A stretch of DNA of 64,000 nucleotides from NCBI GenBank assembly GCA_023333565.1, contig JAJKFH010003927.1, positions 620,001 to 684,000 on the forward strand. The letters are read 5' to 3'. The position numbers and the translations under genes were made by a program. Under the pieces are notes generated by a model. That model saw only the letters and a list, made by a program, of their open reading frames with translations, did no database searches and was not told where the DNA came from. This DNA is from Puffinus mauretanicus (Eukaryota; Chordata; Aves; Procellariiformes; Procellariidae). Shown here in pieces: positions 11,956-24,400 of the stretch (position 1 is its first letter; every line of letters starts with the position of its first letter).

Positions 11956-14900
11956 GTCTTCCATCTGGAGGGGCAGAGGAGCACAGGGCTGGAGTACTTC
12001 TCCCTCCCATAACCTACGGTGGTGAGTGCAGGAACAGACCAGTTTTAGCCCTCCCTGCAATATAGGAGCTGCTCTTCTTGGCACCCGCATCCTGCTTTCA
12101 CAGCATGAGCCCAAGAGAGCCCACGCTGCCCAAATCCAGACTGCTGTGTGCAAGCTAAGCTGCAGATAGGCAGGAACAGCGTGCCCAGGGCCTTCTTTTC
12201 TACTGAGTTCTCTGTAACCTGGCAGGAGCAACATCTCCTGGGCTGGAAAGGACTCATAGGACTTTGCAAAGACGGGTCCTCTTAGCAGCTTGCATGATAG
12301 TCCATGGGTGGACTATCAGGTCGGCAGAGAGGCCATGTCACAGCTACGCAACCAACTGAGCCGGGAGCCAGCTGGAGGCTGGGAGCAGTAGCCTGGGTAT
12401 CCTCAACACCTCAGGCTCCCTCTTCTCCTTCCCTCCGCCACCTATTACTTGGACTGCAGTACTAGCCAAGCGAGATGACAGCCCCTTTGTGTCTGCCAGA
12501 CACTTTAGATACTTATCCTACAGACTTTTGCAACCCAAATAAAAGTGGTCAGACTAAGGCAGAAAGGAGTTACATCAAAAAAGAACCAAAACAGAAATCT
12601 AATTTGGAGGACTGAACCCTCCAGCATACTCCCTCTGAAATCAGGAACGCTCCAAAAGAAGCTCAGCCCCTCAGCAAATTCGGTCCACATGGCTTACCTG
12701 GGCACACGGGAGGCCTGTGACTGCACAGGGAACAGAGTCCCCATCCCCTGAGCCCCAGATGAGCACCCCAGCAGCTACGCCCAACCTCATCCTGGAGGGC
12801 TGCATCTCAGGCCCCAGCAGGAACCATAGAGACAATATTTTCCGCCCACCAGCGGAGCACAAGCTGTACGATGTTCTTGTGCCCAAAGAAACTGAAATGC
12901 AGGTCTAAGAAACCATAATTTAGTAGCAGCAGAGCACTTCAATGGAAATGCTCGGTTTGTGTAGTAATGTTTCATTTTTTGTGGCATTATAGCAGTGCCT
13001 TAGAAACATTTTCCATTCCTTTCCTCTGTGCTCCTCTTGTGACAGTCTTATCAGTGAGTAGGTTGCCAGTGGGCCACCCCCTGCTGTAGACAGCCTATAC
13101 AGTAGAAACTACCTATCACTATAGAACACTCCACTATAATTAAAAATTAATGGCAAATGCACTTTCTCCCTTTCTCCATCCTGAAAAATGTGTATCATTC
13201 CAGGGCCAAAGGCTTGTGGGATACCAAGCCCTTTCCATTACAGGCTAAGTACATCACTCAAAAGCTGCCTCCTCTGTGGCAGCTTCCACGTCAGTTTCAC
13301 TGTGCTCTCAGGCTTGTCATCTGCCCTTGAAGCCTCCCCTCTCCCTAGGCCACTTACAGCAGCACTATTGGTTTTAGCAGCTCAGCTTTTCAGCTGACTT
13401 TAAGATCCTCAGAGGCAGTCTCTTTTTTTCTGACTGTCTTCCAGGTTGCAATCGGTGCTCATGAAACGACTCCCGCACCTTTTGGTCCCTTGGCATTTAC
13501 AGCCAAGAGGGTACTTCCTTTCCTTTGGCTTCCTTACCCAAGATCTGTCTGCTGCTAGATTAGCTGCCTGGGCAGTGGACACACTGGCTATGTCTGACAA
13601 GCAATCTCTGAAGGTTTCCGGGGCAGTATTACACACTGTCAGCATTGTTAAAGCTGAATAGCTCGGCGGCAGATCAGGGCTGCACAGGACATCGTTGCTA
13701 GAGAGGCTTCCTGAAGGGGCTTCCTTACTGGAACGAGGGTGACTCACTCCTACTCAGCCGCTCTTGTTTCAGAGAGATTAAGCTGCTGCTGCAACAGGGT
13801 AGTAATGATGTTCATGAAAATCACTCTACAGGAATAAACAGTTACTGGAATAGAAAGAAGAGAAAGGATATGTTTGAGAAGAGCAGCAATCAGTATCGGT
13901 AGCTTCTTGCTGCTGAACAATGTCCGAATGCACGGAAAGCTCTGTGCTTCTTTGTGTCAGGCACAGGATGAAGCGTCCGCTGCATTTTCCAAAAAGCAGC
14001 TGCACCCAGCCAAGCTGTGAAATGCAAAAAACAGTCACAAGAGCATGTGTATTTCTGTATGTGCACGCTGGGGATCCTGCAAGCACTACAGCAAGCCAAC
14101 ACAGGCAAAGCAGAAGTAACCACCTGCCCATCTGCTGCACAGGTGTTGGGACTATGGGCCCATTATGCATTACAGATGCCCCAGAAGTCCCATTTTCCCT
14201 GCGAGCAGCTCTGCCCTCACACCTCCAGTGCCAGCAAGGTCTGCCGGGGAGGAAAGGGGACCCGCCGGGGGCCGGCTGGAATTTACAGCACTCAGGTTTA
14301 CAGTGTCTGTCTGCCCTTCAGGGGCACCCTGTCCTGCGCCCCAGGTTTGTTACTCGGAAAAGGCGTCCCACAAAATGCTAGCGCCACTTTCAGGCACAGG
14401 CAAGGCCCTGGTGCCTTCAGCCACCCCCCCAAAGTAAGGCTGCTCAGAAAACTCGTTCAGGAGTTTTCGAATGCACCGCTGCCCCCCACCTGGGCGGAAA
14501 AAAGCCAGCTCTGCTGCTGGGAGAAGAGCCCGGAGCATTGCTCAAATCCTGGGCACGTCTGCCCCCACCCTGCTCGGCTGCTCTGCCCTACCCTGCCCTA
14601 CCTGTCGCCTCCTCAGAGACTTAGCTCCCTCTTATCGCTGGCGCCTAGCCTGCTTTCAAGCAGTGGGGTCCAGCCACTGCCTGGCACAGCGGCAGGGATA
14701 CCTGGCTGCTGACCACGGACTTCCCGAGGCTCTGCTGGGCTGATTATGGCTCGTCTTAACCCTCTTTCATGGCCATTCATGCTGTGGAGGCAAGAGGCAC
14801 GCGGCTTGAAAAGCTTCGGACAGCTCACCCACACGCGAAGTGGTCCTTTCGTCAGAAAACCTCCCTGATGTTTCCTCTCAGTGCCGTCAACAGCGCCGTG

Positions 14901-17900
14901 GAGGAGTGCAGAGGAGCTGCCCTCGGTGCACCAAAGCCAGCTCACACCTGCTTAGCCCAGCCCCAGGGTGCTGTTGGACATGTTTAAAAGCGGCTGAGGA
15001 GGCAGATGGAGACAGAGCGAGGCCAACTCTTCGTCGCCACACCACAGCTCCCTCTCAGCCTGCTGCGGGGCTGAGGCAGCAGCTCAGCTCTGCTCCCCAC
15101 CAGCAGGTTGGCCCTGCGGAAACCTTCCTTTCGGCAGAAGCTGCCTTGCACCCACCCACCCAAAATCAGTCTCTTCTCCATTTACTGCACCCCTGCTGCC
15201 AGGCCAGTGAAGCCCCATTGGGAGCTTCGCAGCCCTGTCGGCAGGAACGGCACTGCCCCGCAGGGCCCCAGGCCTCCCTGCCCTCAGCACCCCACTGCTC
15301 TGCTCCCCGCTTAGACCAGCCTGAAGACCCGTCCCCCACGTTTATCTTTCCTTGCCATCACCGTGGCACCACCCCGTAGATCTTCCACCTCTAATTAAAT
15401 ATTCTGGCACTTGCCTAGGAGTACTGACACAGATCCAGACTCCCATCACAGTGACTCGGCGGACTTCTTACCCTAGCAGGAGATCCTGTCGCTCCTTGGG
15501 CTTTCAATGCCCACCACCCTCTTCCCCATGCCACAGCTCCCGAAAACCCACAGGCTGAGAAAATGGCAGAAGCCTTCCTGAAGTCCTATCTTTGGGCTGC
15601 ACCGAAGGCCCCAACGAGCCGTATGACAGCTGTAAAAATGCCTGGAACCACAGTAGCAAGTCCTCTGGTAAAGCTGCAGTACGCTGGCAAGCAGCGAGGG
15701 GCTGGTTGCATTGATCAGCTTTTGTACATGCCATGGCTAAGCCAAAGTGCTCTTGAAATTGATTCTGGACACCACACATCCTGCTCAGGAGGAAGGGGTG
15801 CAGACCCAAGAACGGGGCTTTTTTCCCTACATTCTCGATTTTCTGTTTTGTGCTAATACAGGGTGACTGCTGCACTTTATTTGACCCCGGCGGCGATACA
15901 GCTACAGAAGAAAGGAGGCATTTATCTCTCTGCAGAGAGCTTCAAGCAGCTCACTTGCTTTCCTAACGCCCAACCCATTCCCCTGCCTCAGTTCAAAGCA
16001 AGACCCAGGTGGCGTGAAAGCCACTTAGGCAGCTCAGTCGGACCAGACCCTCCCCATCCACCTGGCAGAACCACCCAGGTTGCACAACATCTCGCCCTTC
16101 CCCAGCCCGTGCCGAAGCCCACACCAGCCTTGCCCTCAGTGATTGCTGCCTCTCATGGCTGCAGCCCAACAGCACAGAAAATGAAAAACACATACGTTCA
16201 AAAAGACTGAGCACCTGGCATCAGAAGTGCTTTAACTGCAGTTGCACCCACAGTAAAAATTATAGTCCTATAAATTACATGTGGAACTATAATTTGGTCA
16301 AAGTCTTTTTAAGGTTTCTGACCGAGCAAGTTATAGGTTGTAAAGGTCATCATAAAGCATGGAGAAGTTAAAATCTGTATGACCTCAAGAGTTTTCTGAT
16401 GACTTTTTATCAGCTGTAACTTGTAACTCACATATACGAGAAGCAACTAGCAGTTGCAAAAGTTCCCACATACAAATCAGGAAAATTACCTACAGAACAA
16501 CACAGACATGGCCAGATGCAAATTAGATGCTATGAAGGGAATGGAAGGGGCAGCCATGCTTTGCATATCTCTTAATTTGTAGCGCATGCATTGGGCAGGG
16601 ATAACAGAGGAAACAGTTCCTTATTCCCCAGTAAAACTCCTTTCTCCTCACCTCCAGCATCCTTGCAGGACTGGAACATTTGCAAGACTTGTAAAATCTT
16701 ATCAATTCTGAAGTCCAACTTGCGCTAATCAGCGCATATCACAAGTGCAAATGTTAACCCAAAGGAGCAGCTAAATGACTGGTGCAAATCGAAATCGAAT
16801 AATCTGAAAGTTCACTCGTGGCCATATGACCAAATCGCCACCCTCTCCCATTCTTCCTCCGACTTACTTCCCTCCCTTAAACAACCATAACGGGATGATG
16901 TGTCTTGAACTCTAGTTCACCCCCTTTGTCATGAACTCCTGGGAGTGGGCCAGCATCGGCATGCAACCAAACACCGGCTTCCCGCAGGAACTGGGCAGCT
17001 GGTTGCCGTTCTCATGCAAGATCTCACAGTCCCCTTCAGAGATGCCAGGCCACTCGTGCTGCCATGCCTGCCACTCAGCACGGGGCACAGAGCCACCGGG
17101 GAAGGTCTGCCTTCAGACTGGGCCTCACTTTCTTCTACTGAGGTTTTCCAGTTTCTTTTCAGCCAGCTGATAGTCCAGGCCAAACATCAATCTAAGATAC
17201 CACACGAAGAACCGGTGGGGAAATACATTTTGGGGACCCTCATTTATTTTTCCTTTGCATCTAATTGATCATCAGCACCAAAAAAATATGAAAAGCCAGT
17301 ATTTCCCAGGAGCGTCAGCAAACTGACGTCTTTTCCGAGGCTCTGTACGCAGTATATAAAACTGAAAGGAGTAAAGTTCAATGTTAATTGTGCAGCTGAT
17401 ACTGTGAAGTAAACAGGCGCTTTCTTCTAAGGATTTTTCAAATGGATTTTTCATCTTTTGAGTCATTTAGCATAAGAGTAAAATTTTGCTTTCAGTTACA
17501 CGGGTATAAATCTGGAGGAACTCTGATAATCTCAAAGCAACACCAAAGTCATGTTTTCTTCTTCACTGAAACTCTGAGACTGTGCAACGACGGAGTAACT
17601 CCGGACTTTGAACATGGCTAATAAAACTAGTGCTTTGACTGTGTGAACTGCCTTTTCTCCTGCAAGCTAGTAATGCAATTAATCAATTACTACACAGAAG
17701 AACCCTAAACTTTTCAACAGGATCCAGAAAAAAAATAAAAAGCAACATTCTAAAGCCAGTGTTTTCCGAAGCATATGCCGAATTTCTTATAGTGTCATAT
17801 TGTGTTCTGTATATCACCCATTGTTCAACTTTGTAAATAAAGCTTTGACACGCTTTAAGTTTTTGGAGCACTATCTGTTATTTAGAGACTTTCTTTTATT

Positions 17901-18100
17901 CATAAACTGTCAAAAAAGATGTGTTTCAGGGGAGAGGGAGACTCAAAGGGGATCCACAGTTACTTAACAGCCTAATTTCTGGCACTAGCCACATGAAGAC
18001 AAATTAAGACTTTAAATGCTCTTCTCCTCCAAAAAGGTATTTCTCAAGCTTATCAACAAACGAGATTCTGTGAACAGTAGGGTAGCCTGAAAACATGCTC

Positions 18101-18123
18101 TGTAGCTGTAGCTGTAGCTGTAT
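18101..18123. repeat. Short hexamer tandem repeat (TGTAGC)
   Basis: TGTAGC is repeated about 3.5 times and runs into a TGTATT-type sequence. A very short microsatellite in intergenic DNA. Confidence 0.7.
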
Positions 18124-20766
18124 TTGTATTATCGCAAAATAGACACCAAAGGGTAGGATCCATCTCACCTAATTTAGCCATCTAAAATAAACAGTTGGCA
18201 CCTTGTCTCAGCAAGTCACTGGAGCTTCCTCTACAGCCGATGGCATGAGACTCCCACCAATTTTAGCATGGAGAAAGAAACGAAAAAGAAGGCATTGATG
18301 CTGCCGATTGGAGAGTACAGATCATTAGTTTATGATAGATGCCAAGGTCTGGGAGAATCCCACCATGACATGTCCAACAGTATGCATGGGGTGTAGCAGA
18401 CATCTGTATGGAAAGCTGCAGGATTCACTCCCACAGCCAAAACGTTCAACTAATTGCAGCACAGCCCTAGATCTGTAGAGGAGCAGGAGGAGGGGGGTGG
18501 TCCCTGGCTCCATCAAATGGGGAGCTGGGGGATAAAGGAACCTGAAAAACAGCAAAAAGATATAACAGCTCATAATGCAATCTGCAACTACTAATGTCCA
18601 ACTTATTTTACTAAAATGTTTAAGTATGAGAAACTTTAATGAAATTTCAAACACACTGAAATGTTAAGCGGTCAGGTTTATCCCTGGCTTCTATCCATTT
18701 GCCTTACTGCAGCACAATTTGACTCCAGTGACCTGTTTTTTTTTTTCAAACCAAAAAGTATTATGAATTTGCTCCCCTGTGATAACAAGTTCCCCTCAAA
18801 TGTTGTCTTCTTCTTTTCCATAAACCCAAATAAAGAATTAAAACTATAGCATTAATTGCAAACACCTAGACAAAGTAAATTTAGGGAAAACATAAAGACT
18901 TTCCTAGAGGCCTGTTTGTCATACGTTCTCTCTGGTATTTTTGAAGATACACTGTGTTTCACAGATGGGGTGACTTTTTCTTATTTATCAGTCTTGCATA
19001 ATGAAACACTTAGTACAGAAAAAAGACTTTCTCAAGGGCAGTGGGTCATTGATGGCTTGATTCTGAAGAAACAGTCCTGGCGAGCTACACCTGACAATAA
19101 AGTCATGTGGGAGACATTCAAAGACTTATCAGATCTGAGCAGCTTGCTGGGGAAAAACTAGTGTCTCGAATCACCTATTTTAGCATGGCTTTTAAGTGCT
19201 GACCATGCCAGTGGACACACAATTAAAATGAACAGTCCTGAGTGTTTTGTTCCCTGATTTCATATGGAAACGAGGTGCAACTGCATTGCCAGTCCCTCTC
19301 ATAACATTGAATCTGTCAGTCAGCTCCCAGCAAACCTGACAGAGGGCGAAGACTTCTCAAAGATAATTAAGCTCCCTCAAGTTCCATGACCAGCTAGGGT
19401 AACAGCAGAAAAGACCTAAATTAAAACCTTCACGAGGGCAAAGCTGGCAGAGTGGCGTACACCCTGCTCAGCGGCAGCTGACCAGCCCATCGCCACAGCT
19501 TACGAACCTGGCCATGAGCACTCCTGTCACCCTCAGCTCGTGCACTCCACGCTGCCCCTTGGGTGGACTTGGTTTCAGGGGGAAGGGCTGGGAAGGACAG
19601 GGAAATTTTCAAGAAATCTCAAATCCACAGGACATGAGGCTTCACCGGTTCTTCTGCTCACAGAACTACTTTCTTCTTTTTCTTTTATTTACTAGCTTCC
19701 AAAAGTTTGATGAAAGACCTTCATGAGCAGATACCAATTAAATGGAAAGTGGATGCCCTTTAGTGTTTCTTAAAATTGAACACTTTCATGAGTTAATATT
19801 CCAGGAAATTACAGATTATCATTTTGATCCCTTTAGGATTAAACTCTAGGAGGTTTAACTAGGATAGCAAGATAAGAAAACAAATCCAAAGAAAGCATGC
19901 TTTAAAGAAGATTTAAAGCCTTCCAAAAATATGCACTTGGCAAGTTCAATGCAGTGTTGAATCAGACACGGCAGAACCCCAGGCAACCCTTTCATGTATG
20001 TGAGATCTGTATCTTAATCTTCATTTTAGACAGTCCCAAATCAGACTGCTACCGTTTGTAGCATTTGAGCCAATTATTTCAAGTAATTTTAAAGCCGATT
20101 TATTACATTTCTAACTCTGAACATTCATTATTCTGTAAACAGCCTAATGGGAGATGACCTATACCTTAACTTGGACATTTTACAATGGTCTTCCTCTAAA
20201 ATGGTCTGACAATCACAATATTTAAATCCTATGAAGTTTACTTTGTGTTTTCTATACATTTGGATTAGAAGTCCACATCGTCTTTTGTCAATACGTTGGG
20301 TTCACAGCTGAGGTAGCATAACTTCAGTATATGGAAAAAGTTGCTAGCACAGCATTGCATTTCTCATTTGCTATTCCCTTGAATAGCGTCACCTAACTGG
20401 CTGTGTTCGTCTCATTACAGAAATGGATGCTATTTTTTTTCTAAAAAATGTGTGAATTCTACCAATACAAAGCACGCCAATGTTTGTATTTACCACTGAG
20501 GTAAGCAAGTCGCACACAGAAATTCTAATAAACACCACAGTTGTGAGGGAATGCAATGCTGCTCACGACAGAGAAGCAGTTCATTTTAGCCTCTTCAGCG
20601 CACAACTAGGTACCACGGACAACAGTAATTCATTTCCTTTTTTCAGGGCTTTTGAAAAAAGCAATGGCTCAGTTTCTAGTATGCCTGGGAGCCACAGACT
20701 GGATTGACTTGCAGCTCGAATGCAAATTTTGAAAGCAGAATCCATTACACGCTACAGAATTTAAGT

Positions 20767-20772
20767 TTTATT
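20767..20772 (-). terminator. Candidate HSF2BP polyadenylation signal
   Basis: On the minus strand an AATAAA hexamer lies about 475 nt beyond the HSF2BP stop codon. It is followed by a TG-rich stretch (TGTAGCGTGTAATGG), as expected near a cleavage site. It is the first canonical hexamer I found downstream of the stop, which implies a 3' UTR of roughly 0.5 kb. Confidence 0.55.
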
Positions 20773-21244
20773 AGAATAGAAAAAGAGAGGTGAGAAATAA
20801 CAACAATGAAACTGGAACTTGGGATGCATTCTGACACAGAAGAGTTATGAAAAGCAACAAAGTTTTTCTCATAGTACAATAATTCTTAAGGATGGACAAA
20901 AAGGATTATTTACCACTGCAATAAACTATGTATTATCAATGAATGACTACTTTACTCTTTATATATGGTAAATAGACAACATAACCTGGATCATTTTGGA
21001 AGCCCATTATCAACAAAATCCTACTCAAAGAAATTAAGTCTGTCCCATCTCTACCAGATCACCTAAGATTATATTTGGGCAGCTAAAACCCAACACATTT
21101 TCTCCAAGTATTATTTCAGTTGGGTTACCTAATTTCCAAAAAGGATTTTGTCAGAGGAACTTAGGCAGAGGTTTTTTTCAGTCAAGTCCATCTCCAACAA
21201 CTCTTGCAGCATAAAAATACAGGAAAGACATAAGCAGAGCTCTT

Positions 21245-21453
21245 CTATGCTTCATACTCAAGTATTTTAAGATCTTCAAGTAGTTCTTTTGCAAGTGCTT
21301 GCAGATCTGCATTGCGGCTATTTGACAGTGCAATGATACGCTGAAATGGCAAAGTATCACGCATCTCAGAGGCTGACTTGGCTAATACTTCTGGCTCCAG
21401 AATCACAGACTGGAGGAGCCGCAGAGCGTGAAGACAAACTTCTGTATCCGGGT
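21245..21453 (-). CDS. HSF2BP: HSF2BP terminal coding exon 8 (residues 268-336)
   Basis: Acceptor CACTTTTAG|ACCCGG. Encodes [20 protein letters not shown] through [16 protein letters not shown], then a TAG stop. It matches the C-terminal ARM-like helices of HSF2BP, whose human end reads similarly (LLEDLRTLEHNV). Confidence 0.96.
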
Positions 21454-24400
21454 CTAAAAGTGGGGGAGGAAAAAATCCGGTGCTTATTAGAAGGGAGTCC
21501 AAAAACGTAGCATTAAAACTCTACAGTGCCATTCCTCATGACCCAGCAGGCAGACGGGGAATTACCGAAGTTTCGTAATTCACAGCTGCCATTTGGTGCT
21601 GGCTGGCCGGCTCTAGAAAGAACCTGAAAACACCCTCTTTGCCCTCCTCAGCAGCTTGTGCTCAGCAGTGTTTGGGAGAGAGAGATAACGAGGAACCTTT
21701 CCCTTGTTTTTCAAATGTTGAAAATGCTATACATCAGGGAATTTATCAACTTGAATTTATCCAGTCAGTAGCCAAGATGTACTGTTGGATGCAATCTGAT
21801 TTAAGAGCAGAACAAGCTATATCCCCTGACTATTCACACTTAAAAAACAAACAGACCAACTAATCAAATCTGCAGTAAATCACCAGGTGTTTTTTTAATT
21901 TCTTTAATTTCTTTTCATATAAGCTTTCAGATTTCTTCAAAGCTCAATAAAATTATTAATCTTTATAAAACCTTCTGGTAACCATCAACCTTCCAAGTGT
22001 TTAGTTCAGTCTACACAAAATGGAAATGGGTACTGAAGCTAAGCACTGCTGCTTAGGAATGCGTCAGAGAAATGTAGCAAAGACCTTTGACTGACTTAAG
22101 CTAGGAAGACATATAACAACTCTACTGTTAGGAACACAGGATGCATTTTTAATTACTGAAACATTAGAAGCATTATATTTTAATCGTTCACAACAGTCCA
22201 TTGCATTTAGTTGTTTATAGCTTTATCAAAAGCATCAGGTAGAAAGCCCTATTTTTGCACTTCTCTATTCTGCATATTTCAAATGAAAATGTGTAATGTA
22301 TTTTTATGGCTGAAGTAGTTATTTGTTCCACGTGCCATGCATTTTTTATGTGTTTGTCATTAGCATACCTAGTCTTCAGCAAGCTTTTGACAAAGCGTTG
22401 TGCAAAAATGTTGAGAAAAATCCATTCAGATCACTTTGCGCACAAATCACCACAGAGACCAAAATCTCACTGAAGGAGCATAGATGCAGTGCAGCAATAA
22501 ACCACACTGTACTGAGTTTGAAGGAAGCATTTGGTGGGCTGAGGCAAGTTCTTTCCTTTCCTGGCTTATTTAATACCTAACACTAGTGACCTGAAAAAGG
22601 ACTAAGGAGAATTATTCATTAAAGCATAAGGGGAAATGTTGAAAGCACCCAGGGGAGAAAATGGAATGTGATGGAGAGTGAAGACGACTATGGCTTTAAG
22701 CATGAAACTGACTGTCGAGATGGGAATTTTTTAAGTAATTCCCACTAACACATGGCTGAAATACAATATTAAAGATTGTGGCATCTGATCTACACCCACA
22801 AGCCAGGCACTATCTCTCTCTTCCTCCATTTTCCATCATAAATGAGATATGTAGGTCTTTCCTACCATACTTTCTTCCCTATTTAAAGTGTAAACTTCTT
22901 AAGAAAGGAATTCTACTTTCTCCTGAGAAACTAGCAGAGTGGGGTATAATCTGAGGACACAGAAATTGTCCAAAACCAAACAATAACATGCATTTTCTGA
23001 TTTTCTGTGCAACGAGAATCTTAGCTATTGGGCATACTGGACAACTTTAGACATTCAAATCAGCATTTTAAAAAAACAATGATTAGTCCTGCACACCCTG
23101 CAGAAGTGGCCATACCCATAGTGCAGCCACTCCACCTGGGCTGAAGGCTCTAAGGAGTCTCTTTCCATCATCATCTCCAGCAGTACCTGCAGATGCAATT
23201 TTCTGAGTGATGAGCAATCATAACTCATGGAGAAATGCTGCAACTCAGCCTCACAGACAGCAAGACTGTATGTCCAATTTCTTGGGCAGCAACACTGCAG
23301 TGAATCCTTTTGAAACAACTTGGATGCAAGTTTTGGTTTTCAAATTTATTCTGACCTAATCAAAATATGACTGAAAGCCTTGAATTCATCCTCCCATTCC
23401 TTCCATTTTTGTCTTCATGCCTGCCAGAGCGTTTTTTTAATTCCTTTTTTTTTGTCAGATATAACATTCAAACTCTGCACATATCACCTGCCCCATTTCT
23501 CTGTACTTAGCATTATTCCACGTTTATTCACCGGAAGTAGCAGCAACAAACCATAGCCCATATAGGTAAGAAGAAAGAAGCTTTTGGGACTGAAATCTAT
23601 GTAGTTCATTACAATCTTCCTCCGCGTGACATTATTCCTCCATGAAATAAAGCCATTAATACTTTTAATGGCTTGCAGTACTGCTGGGAAGCTTCATATA
23701 TGTAAGATGCTTTAAATCCCTGGATGAACAGTGCTTTGTTATTAATATTGTTACAGGCATCTATATTACTATTATCTGCAAGTGTTTAAAGGCTGTAGAA
23801 AGTAAAGGATTGATCAGGGAAGAAGCGTTAGCAGGGGGGCTAACAAAATTAGGATCTGTAGGAGATCAGGAAATGATTCCCAGCTTGACGAGCAAGAACA
23901 TTTTCCAGTAAGAGCAAAGAGGTTCTAGGAAGAATCTCCAGCAGCAGCAGCCAGGGAAGCTCAACGGCTTGAGTCACTCAAATGAAGAACAGATTAGGCA
24001 CTCGGGCATACAGCAAAGGAAGGAAATGATCCTGCACCAGAACATGACTTAATACGCATTTAACCTCTGATTGCCATTGTTTTGCGTGTATTTTGAGATG
24101 CTTCAAGTTAAATAAATATATATGCCTTAAAATATACTCCCTTAGGATTACATGCGGTTTTGAGAATACTACTTATTACAGATAATCATGTTTTCTACGA
24201 GGATTTAAAAAAAAATACCCTAGAAGTTTTTCTCTTGTCCCTCCAATACCATTAGGGATTTTTTCTAAAAACTCTGTCTAAAGAATACTCAGAAGAAATG
24301 TAAGGAATCTTCATTATTTAGCATTATATTTATTTCAATAGCTTCCAGATTTAGTCATTTCTACACTAGCTGAGTAACATTTTGTTTGTACAGGGTCAAA

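Larger units (their letters stand above)
1..20740. other. Intergenic region downstream of HSF2BP
   Basis: I see no coding gene that I can support. Open frames here are short, overlap each other on both strands and resemble no family I know. The longest (about 230 codons at 14017-14712, plus strand) is in moderately GC-rich DNA with no recognisable domain. No CpG island, tRNA-like box or rRNA is visible. In human the neighbour on this side is SIK1, so this may be the SIK1-HSF2BP intergenic space and could hold enhancers or lncRNAs; that is inference. Local items (an exon-like segment, a minisatellite, short repeats) are listed separately. Confidence 0.6.

Noticed and set aside
14017..14712. 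231-codon plus-strand open frame
   Set aside because: It has no recognisable domain, overlaps other equally open frames on both strands in a GC-richer stretch, lacks clear splice partners, and its composition (Pro/Ser/Cys/Leu mixture) is typical of chance reading.
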